A DNA stretch of 64,000 nt from Spirochaetae bacterium HGW-Spirochaetae-1 (GCA_002839375.1 PGXY01000003.1:33863-97862); one strand, 5' to 3'; positions 52,414 to 62,708 are shown, counted from the stretch's first letter. Numbers and translations are program-made. The notes: generated from the letters alone by a model not told the origin.

Positions 52414-53820
52414 ATGAGAGATGTTTATATCATCGCATCGCACACCATCCGTTTCGGACGGTACCTGGAAAAGACCATCCCGGAACTATCAGAAATGACC
52501 GTAACGCCCTGCCTCAAAGAGGCCGGTCTTAACAAGCAGGATATTCAGGCGCTGTGGTTCGCCAATTCAGCCTGGGGGGAATACCGACGACAGACCTGCA
52601 TCCGGGCCCAGGTGGCTCTCCGGCCTATGGGCATCGACACCATTCCCATGACAAATGTGGAGAACGCCTGCGCCGGCGGCTCCACGGCCCTGCATCATGC
52701 CTGGATGGCTGTTGCAGGCGGGGTGCATGATATCACCATGGCCCTGGGCGCTGAGAAAATTTATGATAAAAATCAGGCCCTTGTGTTCTCCGGGTTTCTC
52801 ACGGGAATGGATGTGGGCAACCTTATCAGCATCATGCAGGATTTTACCAAGTACAGTCTGACCGAACAGGATAGGACAGATATGAAGAACCACCGCGTCA
52901 AATATCCCATGCCGGTAAAAAGCGGCGGTAAAAAGACAAAATCCCTCCGGGACAAATATAAAGACATCCGCGATAATCTTGTGGTGGCCGTCAGGATCGG
53001 CGAAAGCATGGGTTATGATGTGCTGAAGGAATTACGAAAACTGGGTTCAGGCGACCATTCGCCCTTCATGGATGTGTACGGGCATGAAGCACGGAAGCAC
53101 ATGAGGAAATACGGCACAACCATAGAGCAGCTGGCCTTCATTGCCTCAAAAAATCATTTTCATTCCACTATGAATCCCAATGCTCAGTACCAGTTCGATG
53201 TGGCCTTCGAGGATGTACTGCGTGACAGGCTGGTAACCTGGCCCCTCACCCGATCCATGTGCGCCCCCATTGGCGACGGGGCCTCCTCAGCCATTCTCTG
53301 TGACGAAAAAACCGTGCGACGCCTGGGCCTCATGAGCCAGGCTGTAAAAATACGCGCCTCGGTTATGGGTTCCGGCAGGGCACGCCTGGAGGATGAGCCC
53401 AACATAGGCGAACGTCTGGCCCGACGGGCCTACGATATTTCAGGTACCGACCCCAAAGACATGAACGTGGCCGAGGTGCATGATGCCACGGCCTACGGTG
53501 AACTGCACCAGACCGAAAACCTGGGATTCTGCAAAAGGGGCGAAGGCGGGCATCTGGCTTTGAGCGGTGCAACTAAACTTGGCGGACGCATACCCGTCAA
53601 CACCAGCGGTGGCCTTGAGTCCCGGGGTCATCCCATCGGTGCTTCCGGTCTGGGGCAGGTTCATGAAATCGTGACACAGCTCCGCGGAAAGGCGGGACAG
53701 CGCCAGGTAAATAAAGCACGACTCGGCATCGCTGAAAATGGCGGAGGTGCCCTGGGTGTTGAAGAGGCTGCCATGTGCATACATATACTTGAAGCGCCTT
53801 CCGGCAAATCAAAAAAATAA
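52414..53820 (+). CDS. SCP-x-like thiolase / acetyl-CoA acetyltransferase family protein
   Basis: From ATG 52414 (GGGGAG seven bases upstream) the protein has 468 residues. It has the thiolase nucleophile block NVENACAGGSTALHHAWMAVAGG, MCAPIGDGASSAILCDE, DMNVAEVHDATAYGELHQTENLGFC, and the catalytic GGLESRGHPIGASGLGQVHEI. The motif HD-T in place of HNAF puts it in the SCP-x/lipid-transfer thiolase branch, which acts on branched or sterol side-chain 3-ketoacyl-CoA or has non-degradative roles. It follows the activators by about 190 bases and precedes the acyl-CoA ligase. A cytoplasmic role in acyl-CoA cleavage or condensation is likely. Confidence 0.85.
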   Translation: MRDVYIIASHTIRFGRYLEKTIPELSEMTVTPCLKEAGLNKQDIQALWFANSAWGEYRRQTCIRAQVALRPMGIDTIPMTNVENACAGGSTALHHAWMAVAGGVHDITMALGAEKIYDKNQALVFSGFLTGMDVGNLISIMQDFTKYSLTEQDRTDMKNHRVKYPMPVKSGGKKTKSLRDKYKDIRDNLVVAVRIGESMGYDVLKELRKLGSGDHSPFMDVYGHEARKHMRKYGTTIEQLAFIASKNHFHSTMNPNAQYQFDVAFEDVLRDRLVTWPLTRSMCAPIGDGASSAILCDEKTVRRLGLMSQAVKIRASVMGSGRARLEDEPNIGERLARRAYDISGTDPKDMNVAEVHDATAYGELHQTENLGFCKRGEGGHLALSGATKLGGRIPVNTSGGLESRGHPIGASGLGQVHEIVTQLRGKAGQRQVNKARLGIAENGGGALGVEEAAMCIHILEAPSGKSKK

Positions 53821-53894
53821 CAGGCACCCTCTCAGGAGCGTTCTATCAAATCAATCAGAAAAAAGTAGAGAACAGGATAATAGGGGAGTAACCA

Positions 53895-55601
53895 ATGAAC
53901 AGATTGACAATCGGTAAAATCAGGATGATGAAAAACATGATGCGTTCCATCACCATCTTCCTCATAAAAGAATTCAGGAGAGGAACTCTCAGGGCCAACA
54001 TCAGGGGCATTAAAAAAATGGAACTTCAGGAGGAAATGTCCTGGGGTGAACTGATAGAAGAGCAGGCCCGCAAATATGGAGAAAAGACATTCCTCATTTT
54101 CGAAAAAGAGACATACAGCTATGAAGATATGGATAAAAACGCCAATCGCATGGCCAATTTTTTCCTCTCGCTGAAAGGGGAAAAGGGAAAGGGCGTAGCC
54201 CTGTTCATGGAAAATTCACCACGTTTCCTCGATGTCTTCATTGGACTTCAGAAAATCGGCATGTATTCAGTCCCCGTGAACACATCACTCAAGGGCGACA
54301 GCCTGTTGTATATCCTGAACCACTGCGACGCTCAGTACCTGGTAATAGACGACATATATCTTGACCTATTGTTAAAAATAATAGACAGGTTTGAGAACAT
54401 AAAAACCATCATCGTCAATAAAACATCTCATAATATTCAAGAGACTTCTGGCAAATATTATTCACTCCAGGAAGCCTACGGCATGTCATCGGTTAACCCG
54501 GAAACCGGATACAACAAAGAAGACATCTGCTTCATCACCTATACATCGGGAACAACGGGTCTGCCCAAGGGTGTCGTATACCGCTATAAAAAAACACCAG
54601 TCAAAAGCCTGTCCCTGGTGGCATACATGCTCTTCAGGAAAAAGGATATTCTCTATACCGCCATGAAACTCTTCCATGGCAACGCGCTCTTCGTCACCAC
54701 GACCTGTGCCATGTGTGCCGGTTCCACCGTGGTCCTGTCACGGAAATTTTCCGCCAGCCGTTTCTGGGATGATATCCGTAAATATAAAATTACATCTTTC
54801 AACACAATCGGGGCCATGATTCCCATGCTCATGAAACAGCCGGAAACCCCCCTTGATAGAAAAAACAATGTCCGCTTCATCATATCTGCGGCATGTCCTG
54901 CAAACCTATGGGAACAGTTTGAGAAACGCTTCGGCCTCACCATCTATGAAGCCTACGGTGCAGTGGATGGCGGCGGCAAGATAATCCTGAACCTGGGGAC
55001 AGCACCCGTGGGTTCCATCGGCAAACCGCCCATGAAAGTAATTCACAGGCTTGTGGACAGCGGAATGAATGATGTCCCCCTGGGAGCCGAGGGTGAACTG
55101 GTCTTTGCCGCCCCTAAAAACACCGGTAAAGGCAGCTCCGTTGAATATTACAAGAACGAGAAGGCCAGCAGTGAAAAATCAGACAGCGAATGGATTTTTA
55201 CCGGCGACATAATGAAAAAGGATGAAAAGGGCTACCTCTATTTCGTAGGCAGAAATACGGAGTCTATGCGCATAAAAGGAGAAAATGTTTCAGCCTTTGA
55301 AGTAGAGCAGGCCCTGCAAAAACATCCCCATGTCATGGAAGCTGCAGTTTATGCCGTGCCGTCGGAACTGGCCGAGGATGACATTATGGCCAGCATAACT
55401 CTCGTTGAGGGCCAAAAGATTTCCGAGAGAGATATCCTTGAATTTATAAAGGATAACCTGCCGAAATTTGCCGTGCCGCGCTATGTGAAGATTGTTGATG
55501 AATTCGCTAAAACCGAAACCTTCAGGATTAAGAAGAAGGAGATCGAGTCCATGGGCATAGTTCCCGGCACCTATGATTCTCAACAGAATGCATTCCGGTA
55601 A
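53895..55601 (+). CDS. AMP-forming acyl-CoA synthetase, long-chain/FATP-like
   Basis: The 568-residue ANL enzyme has the P-loop FITYTSGTTGLPKGVVYRY, motif IYEAYGAVDGG, WIFTGDIMKKDEKGYLYFVGR, GENVSAFEVEQAL and the C-terminal lysine region ETFRIKKKEIE. It activates a carboxylic acid to acyl-CoA through an acyl-AMP. A basic N-terminal ~45-residue extension precedes the core (WGELIEEQARKYGEKTFLIF). The order resembles fatty-acid-transport-type ligases, suggesting a long-chain or bulky substrate. GGGGAG precedes ATG 53895. It ends the plus group, before a strong terminator. Confidence 0.9.
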   Translation: MNRLTIGKIRMMKNMMRSITIFLIKEFRRGTLRANIRGIKKMELQEEMSWGELIEEQARKYGEKTFLIFEKETYSYEDMDKNANRMANFFLSLKGEKGKGVALFMENSPRFLDVFIGLQKIGMYSVPVNTSLKGDSLLYILNHCDAQYLVIDDIYLDLLLKIIDRFENIKTIIVNKTSHNIQETSGKYYSLQEAYGMSSVNPETGYNKEDICFITYTSGTTGLPKGVVYRYKKTPVKSLSLVAYMLFRKKDILYTAMKLFHGNALFVTTTCAMCAGSTVVLSRKFSASRFWDDIRKYKITSFNTIGAMIPMLMKQPETPLDRKNNVRFIISAACPANLWEQFEKRFGLTIYEAYGAVDGGGKIILNLGTAPVGSIGKPPMKVIHRLVDSGMNDVPLGAEGELVFAAPKNTGKGSSVEYYKNEKASSEKSDSEWIFTGDIMKKDEKGYLYFVGRNTESMRIKGENVSAFEVEQALQKHPHVMEAAVYAVPSELAEDDIMASITLVEGQKISERDILEFIKDNLPKFAVPRYVKIVDEFAKTETFRIKKKEIESMGIVPGTYDSQQNAFR

Positions 55602-55630
55602 GGGGCTATAACACAAAAATCAAAAAACCG

Positions 55631-55660
55631 GCGGGAGTCCTCATGGACACCCGCTTTTTT
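55631..55660 (+). terminator. Rho-independent terminator after the acyl-CoA ligase gene
   Basis: GCGGGAGTCC pairs with GGACACCCGC, with one A-A mismatch and a TCAT loop, and is followed by six T residues. It closes the activator-thiolase-ligase transcript. Confidence 0.9.
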
Positions 55661-55699
55661 ACTGTGATGAACAATCTCGACTGACGTCAGCAAAAGATG

Positions 55700-56026
55700 T
55701 CAGGGATTGAGGAATTTAAATACGGTAATAAGCACGGTAACCATGGTGAAACCCACGGTTATTAGAGCTGTTATCCTGGTGAAACGCTTTTCGAAAGATT
55801 CAAAACGCTTATCTACCTGTTCAAAACGCTTATCCATCAGTTCAAATCCCTGTTTCATAAGATCCCGCTGGTTCTTCAGTTCCTCTTCAACACGCACCAG
55901 GCGTTCCCGTATCTCCATATCCCGCTCATAGAAGGTCTTAGTATAATTCATGTTCGCAAGCCAATCAGGCAGGTTCTGCTGCACATATGCGCCGATCCGG
56001 AACAGGTCATCTTCTTTTAACGTCAT
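55700..56026 (-). CDS. Small coiled-coil protein with C-terminal transmembrane anchor
   Basis: The 108-residue protein has a short N-terminal helical part and a coiled coil at about 30-80 with heptad-like repeats (MDKRFEQVDKRFESFEKRFTRI). A single hydrophobic helix (ALITVGFTMVTVLITVF) lies at the end. The layout resembles small DUF1640/CCDC90-like membrane coiled coils but no family is certain. ATG 56026 has GGGGAAGAG upstream. It stands alone, converging with the acyl-CoA ligase gene. Confidence 0.65.
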   Translation of the reverse strand: MTLKEDDLFRIGAYVQQNLPDWLANMNYTKTFYERDMEIRERLVRVEEELKNQRDLMKQGFELMDKRFEQVDKRFESFEKRFTRITALITVGFTMVTVLITVFKFLNP

Positions 56027-56318
56027 CTTCTCTTCCCCACCTTTGTTAATCATAAGAAAATTTACTCCTTTTGTCAAGAATTATGGCTATATTAATGATA
56101 CGAACGCGGTATACCTGAAGTTAAAATATTTTTGTTATCGATATAATGAGAGTATTGTCTCCTGGATATTATTCAGACAGAAATTCCGCAAAAGCTTGAT
56201 TTTTATTATATTCAGATTTAATCTGGCATAATGAAATCGGCCCCATGCCCTGACAATGAAATTTGGCACAAAAAGCCATGAATAGCATGGTAGAATTTTG
56301 AACTAGAGAGGAGTCTAT

Positions 56319-57671
56319 ATGCGCAATAAAATAAAACTTCCAATCACCCTGATAGTATTTTTACTTATAATAATTCCTTTTTCACTTCTCCGGGCCTGGG
56401 ACCTACATACCCTCATTTCATATCCCGTGTTCTCTTCCATGAAGGAAGTGACGAATCGGCCTGCGGTAAAAGCTGAAAGCCTGGAAAGTTTCCTCGCTGC
56501 CGTGGAAGGAGACCTGCAAGCTGCGTTGGAGAAGGAAGAGGCCTGGGCGCGGAAAAACATGGCCCATTATGCGCCCGTTCCGGAGGCTCTTGTCTTCAGA
56601 AAAACAGGAAACCGGGATGACATCATAAGACGCTTCACTGAAGCGATCAGGATAAATCCCTTGGCAAAACTGCGCCTGTACCTGGAACTTTTACCCGGCG
56701 AAAACACCGGCGGAAGACCCCTCCTGGCGCCCGAAGCAGTCAGCGTATTTCAGGATAATGAATGGCTCAAAGGCGTCACCCTTGTATCGCTCCGCGAGGG
56801 CGAAGCGGTGACTCCCCTGCAGGTCCTGGTATCGGCTAACGATGAGCCAGACCTGGGCCTCGACGTAGGACTCTATACCGACAATAAAACGGAATATGGA
56901 CGGCGATACGGGTTCGGTGTCCAGCCCTTCGGCAACCCGAACCTGGAATACGGCAGCCAGGCCCCCTTTCACATGGGCTTCTATCATGAATCATCAGTTG
57001 TATTCAAGGCCGCCCCGTTTCTAAAACAGAGCTATCCCGAATACCGTATTCATCTCTACAAATCCCTGGCGGAGCTGGCCTTCCGTACCGGCCATGATTA
57101 CTGGGGATGGCGATTCACGGGCTGGGGCCTTCACTACCTGACGGACCTGGCCCAGCCCTATCATGCCCAGGCTCTTCCCGGCGTGGGAACAACGCGGATG
57201 ATCTTCATCAATCTCCTTGACATGATGGGAATTCACGGCCCGAAAAACAAAATGATCCAGATCGTCTCAAACCGCCACACCGCCATGGAAAAATTCGAAC
57301 GTCTGATCCTTGAGAAGGCCTACAGGGAGAATAACAGTGCCTACTATCAGTTTCAGATCCTGGGAGGCGATCGCCCCATTCCTGCCTATAATGATTCCGT
57401 ACCCCGAAATATAATCGCAGCAAAGGCAAGTGCCATTTCAGCGAACCTGGATGAGGCTATTGAGGACAACATGCCGGAACGCCTTGTCTCGGACCCGAAG
57501 TTCGAACTGGGAACGAGCCGGGAGCAGTATGTTTTACTGGATATAATCGCAAAAGAAAAGGGCGACGCATCGGTGAAAAAACTCGAATCAATGATGGGAA
57601 ACATGCTGGAGCCCTTCTCTCTTTATGGTCGCGCCTATATCGTGGAGATACTCAAATCGAGCAACCGATAG
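56319..57671 (+). CDS. Secreted phospholipase C/P1-nuclease-like zinc protein
   Basis: The 450-residue product has an N-terminal signal ending SLLRA, after which the mature chain would begin WDLHTLI. A tryptophan at the mature N-terminus, whose amino group binds zinc, is the hallmark of the zinc-dependent phospholipase C / P1 nuclease fold. A later block FRTGHDYWGWRFTGWGLHYLTDLAQPYHAQAL carries the H...D..QP.H ligands of that family. The remaining His/Asp ligands (HMGFYHES, NRHTAMEKF) are plausible. It could cleave phospholipids or nucleic acids in the periplasm or outside. AGAGGAG precedes the ATG. A long GC-rich hairpin follows. Confidence 0.7.
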   Translation: MRNKIKLPITLIVFLLIIIPFSLLRAWDLHTLISYPVFSSMKEVTNRPAVKAESLESFLAAVEGDLQAALEKEEAWARKNMAHYAPVPEALVFRKTGNRDDIIRRFTEAIRINPLAKLRLYLELLPGENTGGRPLLAPEAVSVFQDNEWLKGVTLVSLREGEAVTPLQVLVSANDEPDLGLDVGLYTDNKTEYGRRYGFGVQPFGNPNLEYGSQAPFHMGFYHESSVVFKAAPFLKQSYPEYRIHLYKSLAELAFRTGHDYWGWRFTGWGLHYLTDLAQPYHAQALPGVGTTRMIFINLLDMMGIHGPKNKMIQIVSNRHTAMEKFERLILEKAYRENNSAYYQFQILGGDRPIPAYNDSVPRNIIAAKASAISANLDEAIEDNMPERLVSDPKFELGTSREQYVLLDIIAKEKGDASVKKLESMMGNMLEPFSLYGRAYIVEILKSSNR

Positions 57672-57715
57672 GAAGTGCAGCAACAGACTCACCTTCCCGA
57701 GCCTTTCCAATGTAT

Positions 57716-57749
57716 GCTCCGGCGTCCGGCGATTGCCGGACGCCGGAGC
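57716..57749. terminator. Perfect 15-bp hairpin after the phospholipase-like gene
   Basis: GCTCCGGCGTCCGGC and its exact complement enclose a GATT loop. The stem is very stable, but only scattered T residues follow, so it is either a terminator or a small interspersed palindrome. Confidence 0.5.
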
Positions 57750-57881
57750 TCTATCTGTTATAAGAAAAAGCCTGAATATACACAAAAAATGCTTTTACCT
57801 GGACTCGTTTCGCATATATAATAAGGGAACCTCATTATTAGAGGTGCCCGTAAACAAGCCATATCATATCCAGGCAAGTGC

Positions 57882-58910
57882 ATGAAAAAAATGACAAAAA
57901 TAATTCTGGTTTTACTAACGATACTCTTACTGTGTACGGCAGTACTGTTGTTATGGCACTATTCTCCGGCTAAATACCATGAGAGTGATGGAACAGGCAG
58001 CAATGAAACTGTGCGTTTGGCCATGGCCTATGGTGTTATAACCACTCCCGTCCTGATCGCCTATGAAAAAGGCTTTTTCAGGGATGAAGGGCTCAACGTG
58101 ATCATCACGGGCCGGTACAGAAGCGGCAAGCAGGCTTTTGACGCCATGCTGGCAGGCGAGGCGGATATCTCCACACCGGCCACGACGCCGGTGGTCCTTA
58201 ACAGCTTTAAACGACATGATTATTCCATATTCGTGACCTATACAACTACCTATGAAGGCATCAAGATAATCGCACGGAAAGACCGGGGAATAACCACAGC
58301 TTCAGATCTAAAAGGAAAAAAAATAGCCCTCACCCGGGGAACTATTTCGCAAATCCTTATCGATTCACTACTGGGGTATCATAAAATCCTGCCTCATGAA
58401 GTCACGGTCATCAATTCCAGCACCCAGGAAATGATTGAGGCGCTGACAAAGGGGCGCGTTGACGCTATTTCCACATGGGAGCCTTACGCGAACCAAGCGC
58501 TCACCAAGCTGCACGGAATAGGAATTCAGATTCCCACATCGAAGGTTTACCGCGTTGCCATAAACCTGGCGGCCATGAACGATTTTATCAATACACACCC
58601 CGAGATTCTCCAAAAATTGATCCGGGCTCTGGAGAGATCCATTCAATTTATTAACAGTAACAGGCGCGAGGCACAGGAAACAGCGGGACGGATTCTGGAC
58701 ATGAATGTGGATGCTATAGATATTTTCTGGAATGACATCAGCTTTAAAATATCCCTCGATCAACTCCTCATTATTACAATGGAGAATGAAGCACGGTGGG
58801 AAATTGAAAACAGCAATAAGCAGATACCGAATTATCTGGATTTCATATATTACGACGCTCTTGTGAAAGTTAAACCGGAGGCAGTTACTATTTTCAGGGA
58901 GGCAAAATGA
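57882..58910 (+). CDS. NMT1/SsuA-type periplasmic substrate-binding protein, coupled to a sensor kinase
   Basis: The 342-residue protein has one N-terminal membrane/signal segment (about 6-26) and then the binding fold: [101 protein letters not shown]. Relatives bind sulfonates, nitrate or pyrimidine precursors for ABC importers. No permease or ATPase gene is present; instead the stop overlaps the ATG of a hybrid histidine kinase by four bases. A role as ligand-sensing partner of the kinase is inferred. The lipobox is imperfect (LLLC), so it may stay anchored by its signal segment. Confidence 0.85.
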   Translation: MKKMTKIILVLLTILLLCTAVLLLWHYSPAKYHESDGTGSNETVRLAMAYGVITTPVLIAYEKGFFRDEGLNVIITGRYRSGKQAFDAMLAGEADISTPATTPVVLNSFKRHDYSIFVTYTTTYEGIKIIARKDRGITTASDLKGKKIALTRGTISQILIDSLLGYHKILPHEVTVINSSTQEMIEALTKGRVDAISTWEPYANQALTKLHGIGIQIPTSKVYRVAINLAAMNDFINTHPEILQKLIRALERSIQFINSNRREAQETAGRILDMNVDAIDIFWNDISFKISLDQLLIITMENEARWEIENSNKQIPNYLDFIYYDALVKVKPEAVTIFREAK

Positions 58911-60991
58911 AAATCAGCACACGGCTGAATATCAGCGCGGGACTATCATTGCTTTTCATCTCCGCTTTTTTTATATTCCTCATCCATTCCTCTCACAACA
59001 TGAACAGAGAACTGGAGAAATCCATAGTTGCTAATAATCTGGTTCAAGAATCAGCCAACCTGATTCTTTTGACCAACGATTACATGATGCATAATAATGA
59101 AAGAACGCTCAAGCAATGGCAGATAGTGTATAACAACATAAATAAAACACTGGAGCAAAACAGGGAATTATTTGCATTAAGCCCCATAAACAATGAAATG
59201 AATCTCCTTCATGGATATTTTCAGAGGCTTATCTCCGAATATTCTTTGAGGGATAAGCTTTTAACTAAAAACGAAAAACCGCTCGAAATAAAAAAAATAA
59301 ATATCGCCATTACCATGCTCTCGGATCAGATGCAGGTAAATTCACAGGCTATTCTCATGACGGTATTCCGAATGAAAAAAGAGACTGACATGACTATAAA
59401 AAATATACAGGCCGGCATCAACAGGGCGATAATCATCGTTTCACTGATTGTTATAATTACTATAATTTTTAATTCCCTGATGACTATAAAGGGGATCGTA
59501 AATCCCCTGAAACACCTGATGAACTGGACAGATTCTATGCAGGAAGAAAAACTGGGAGACCCGATCGTGATAACCGAAGGGGAATCACTTCTGATAGGCG
59601 ATGATGAGCTCAGCGAACTTGCAAAGTCCTTTAATCGAATGAGCAACCGGTTAAAGGACTCCTTTAACAGCCTCCAGGAAGAAATACGAACACGGCGAAA
59701 AACAGAAGAAGAATTAAAGGAATACCGCGATCACCTGGAGGATGTGGTCATGAAAAGAACATCGGAACTCTATGAGGCCAACCAGGATCTGGCTGCTGCC
59801 AGAGACAGAGCGGAAACCGCCAACAAGGCAAAGAGTGAATTTCTTGCCAACATGTCCCATGAAATACGCACACCCATGAACGCAATACTTGGACTCACGG
59901 AAATTCTGAAAAATAATGAAGAAAACGCCAATTCACTCCGCCACCTTGAGTCCATTAATTCAAACGGGCTCATGCTTCTCAACCTCATAAATGACATTCT
60001 CGATCTTTCAAAAGTAGAAGCGGGAAAACTTGTAATCCTCCCTAAAGCAGTCGACATCAGATCCCTGATCGGTGAAATAGAACTGCTCTTCAGCGGAATA
60101 ATTGAGGGCACGGGACTGCAGTTTATAGGAACAATTTCACCCGATACGCCTGTCACACTCATGCTGGATAATATCCGCCTGCGCCAGGTGCTGATCAATA
60201 TCGTGGGCAATGCTTTGAAATTCACCGAGTCGGGATACATAAAACTTACAGTCCTATGCCGGCCATCGGATGAGACCGTTGAAAAAAGATGCGGACTTTC
60301 AATTTCCGTTGAAGATACGGGTACGGGAATACCCGAAAATATGCTGAAAAAAATATTCGAGTCCTTCGAACAGCACCGAACTGAGCGGACAAAGGAGCAG
60401 GGAGGTGCAGGCCTGGGCCTTGCCATTTCAAAAAAGCTGATTGAAATGATGGGAGGAACTATCACGGTTTCCAGCGAAGAAGGAAAAGGAAGTACATTCA
60501 CCATTGAGTTAAAAAATGTTGAAATAGCAGCTCCCGTTGACGCAGTGCAGAATGAAAAACCGGCCCGCACCGACCCTGAGTATAGGATACTGTCAAAAAA
60601 ATTAATTCTCATTGCCGATGATATTGAAATCAATCGTGAAATCATAATGGAATTCCTTAATCCCTATAATTTTACATTTCTTGAAGCGGAGGACGGTTAT
60701 AAAACGATAGACCTGGCGCGCCGGCACCATCCCGACCTCATTCTTCTGGACATGAAAATGCCCAGACTGGATGGATACAAAACAGCGGAAATTATCAAGA
60801 ATGATGACAACCTGAAATCGATTCCCCTCATTGCCGTTACAGCGTCAGCCATGACGCTTGAGGAGGATAAAATAAAAGGTATGTGCGACGCTTATCTGAG
60901 AAAACCATACAGCATGAATGACTTAAAGCGGGAAGTTATGCGCTTTTTTACCGATGACAGTGCAGAAACAATTTCCCATGAAGAATATTGA
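58907..60991 (+). CDS. Hybrid sensor histidine kinase
   Basis: The 694-residue protein has two transmembrane segments (about 8-27 and 172-195) flanking a helical periplasmic sensor domain. Next are a HAMP-like linker (about 195-255), a coiled coil, and a HisKA domain ([18 protein letters not shown], His about 318). HATPase_c motifs follow ([42 protein letters not shown]), then a C-terminal receiver ([13 protein letters not shown], phosphoacceptor Asp near 614 in [13 protein letters not shown], Lys in LRKPYS). No separate response regulator or output domain is adjacent. The coupled binding protein probably presents the signal. Confidence 0.93.
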   Translation: MKISTRLNISAGLSLLFISAFFIFLIHSSHNMNRELEKSIVANNLVQESANLILLTNDYMMHNNERTLKQWQIVYNNINKTLEQNRELFALSPINNEMNLLHGYFQRLISEYSLRDKLLTKNEKPLEIKKINIAITMLSDQMQVNSQAILMTVFRMKKETDMTIKNIQAGINRAIIIVSLIVIITIIFNSLMTIKGIVNPLKHLMNWTDSMQEEKLGDPIVITEGESLLIGDDELSELAKSFNRMSNRLKDSFNSLQEEIRTRRKTEEELKEYRDHLEDVVMKRTSELYEANQDLAAARDRAETANKAKSEFLANMSHEIRTPMNAILGLTEILKNNEENANSLRHLESINSNGLMLLNLINDILDLSKVEAGKLVILPKAVDIRSLIGEIELLFSGIIEGTGLQFIGTISPDTPVTLMLDNIRLRQVLINIVGNALKFTESGYIKLTVLCRPSDETVEKRCGLSISVEDTGTGIPENMLKKIFESFEQHRTERTKEQGGAGLGLAISKKLIEMMGGTITVSSEEGKGSTFTIELKNVEIAAPVDAVQNEKPARTDPEYRILSKKLILIADDIEINREIIMEFLNPYNFTFLEAEDGYKTIDLARRHHPDLILLDMKMPRLDGYKTAEIIKNDDNLKSIPLIAVTASAMTLEEDKIKGMCDAYLRKPYSMNDLKREVMRFFTDDSAETISHEEY

Positions 60992-61030
60992 CCGGACATC
61001 GTATCCCCACCTATCATTCTCTACCTGGTA

Positions 61031-62698
61031 TTATGCATCTTCCTTCATCACCGCCCGGTACTCGCTGGGCGTCAGGTTCGTCTGGCGTTTGAACTGGCGG
61101 TGGAAGTGAGTCAGGTTGTCAAATCCCACATGGTAGGCGATGTCAATTATCTTCGCCTCCGTATCGGCGAGGAGGTCCTTTGCCGCCTCGATTCTCCTGG
61201 TATTGATATAGCTTGATATATTGGTCCCCGCCACCTTCCGGAACACCTGCCCCATGTAGTCCTCGTTGAGGCCGAACTTCTTCGAGAGTTCCTTCCGGTC
61301 ATATCTTTCGCGGTAATGGTCGTCGAGATATTCTATGACCTCGTTTATCACGTCACGCGGTTCAGGTTTGCTGTCGGTTTTCTGCATGGCGTTGATCATA
61401 CGCTGAAAACGCTGTGATTTCTTCAGCAGCGCCGAATAAAGATTATCCTTTTCCCTGCGCGTCCTTTCGAATTCATAGATGTAATACACGCTGAAAAGAG
61501 TAAATACCAGGGGCACGTGCATGAATATGACCAGGGGAAGCTCGTTGAACCGGAATGATATTAGATACCAGGAATTGCGCATAACAGAGATTGGAACGGG
61601 AATCGCTATGAAAAGAAAGTACCAGTAGCCCCGGGGATCCTTTCTCGCCGAATTAAAGAACAGAAAGGCCGAGGAGAATATGAAGATGTTGATCAATACA
61701 ATGGCCGCAAACCCGCCATAGCGGATCAGGACTACCGTAGATGGTGAAAAAGCGATCAGTCCCTCTACAACCGCCAGCAGCAGGGAATAAATCGTTACGG
61801 TATACCTGTTACACGAATTGAGAAACTCACCGACGCCCAGAAAAACAAAAAAGTTAGCAAGGACATAGAGGGACAGGAACAGCTTGTACCTGACCAGGCC
61901 GTCCAGGGAAAAAGGCGATTCAAGAGTGAGAAGATTGCAGAGAAGGGTTAAAAGTACAATAATAGAAAAATAAAGATATTCTCTTTTTTCCCTCCTGGTC
62001 ATATACAGTATGAGAAGACCAAGAAAAAAAAGCATGTTGAAAAAGAGAGATACAAAATTGGTAATCATGGGACCGAAGGCCTTCAGGTAATAAGAAAAAT
62101 AGTCTGACGAAACATCGGCAAGTTCAACGGAACCGCTTATCCCGTTCAGCACATGGGAATATATTCTCAGTGCCACCACGTTATTCCCGCCGTACCGGAT
62201 AAGGGATGAAGGAATATGATACACACGGGGATTCTGCCAAGACATGTGATAGGCCAGGCCTTTCCCGGGAATAACACCGGTGCCGCCTATTTGCTGGCCA
62301 TTGAACCAGGCCTCGTCGGCTATACCGATCCTGCCCATGACCAGGGAAAGCAACCTGCCCTGCCATTCACTGCCGATGATAACTTTTTTCCTCAGCCATA
62401 TGGTTGAGGTCAAATCATCATTTTTTTCAATGGTCCGTCCCCAGTCGCCCGGTATAACCTGGCCGGGGAAACGGCTATCATCAAAATCCGGACTGGCATA
62501 CTCCGGTGAATCGGTTATGATTATCTTCCATAATCCCGACAGATTAAGCGCATTTATGCCTGTATCATGTTCGGTTGTGCAGGCAGTCATGAGAACGAGC
62601 ATCAAAAAAGATACCGCGCCCAGGAGGTAATAATTTCGATATGTCACTGTTCCCTTCACATGAGTACTCCATCGATGGGATTTGTTTAAATCTAGCAT
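61031..62698 (-). CDS. Membrane AraC-family regulator with lipobox, sugar-binding-like and 7TM domains
   Basis: The 555-residue protein reads, in order: a hydrophobic segment ending LVLMTAC (Cys40), and an extracytoplasmic galactose-binding-like domain (about 50-185; SGLWKIIITDSPEY, WLRKKVIIGSEWQGRLLSLVMGRI and DEAWFNGQQIG, as in glycoside hydrolase 2 sugar-binding domains). About seven transmembrane helices follow (200-415), then a cytoplasmic AraC domain (455-555; YDRKELSKKFGLNEDYMGQVFRKVAGTNI, IIDIAYHVGFDNLTHFHRQFKRQTNLTPSEYRAV). The plan resembles 7TMR-DISM receptors fused to a DNA-binding output. ATG 62698 has TAGGA upstream. It is divergent from the acyl-CoA synthetase-like gene. Confidence 0.85.
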   Translation of the reverse strand: MLDLNKSHRWSTHVKGTVTYRNYYLLGAVSFLMLVLMTACTTEHDTGINALNLSGLWKIIITDSPEYASPDFDDSRFPGQVIPGDWGRTIEKNDDLTSTIWLRKKVIIGSEWQGRLLSLVMGRIGIADEAWFNGQQIGGTGVIPGKGLAYHMSWQNPRVYHIPSSLIRYGGNNVVALRIYSHVLNGISGSVELADVSSDYFSYYLKAFGPMITNFVSLFFNMLFFLGLLILYMTRREKREYLYFSIIVLLTLLCNLLTLESPFSLDGLVRYKLFLSLYVLANFFVFLGVGEFLNSCNRYTVTIYSLLLAVVEGLIAFSPSTVVLIRYGGFAAIVLINIFIFSSAFLFFNSARKDPRGYWYFLFIAIPVPISVMRNSWYLISFRFNELPLVIFMHVPLVFTLFSVYYIYEFERTRREKDNLYSALLKKSQRFQRMINAMQKTDSKPEPRDVINEVIEYLDDHYRERYDRKELSKKFGLNEDYMGQVFRKVAGTNISSYINTRRIEAAKDLLADTEAKIIDIAYHVGFDNLTHFHRQFKRQTNLTPSEYRAVMKEDA

Positions 62699-62708
62699 AC
62701 ATTCCTAA

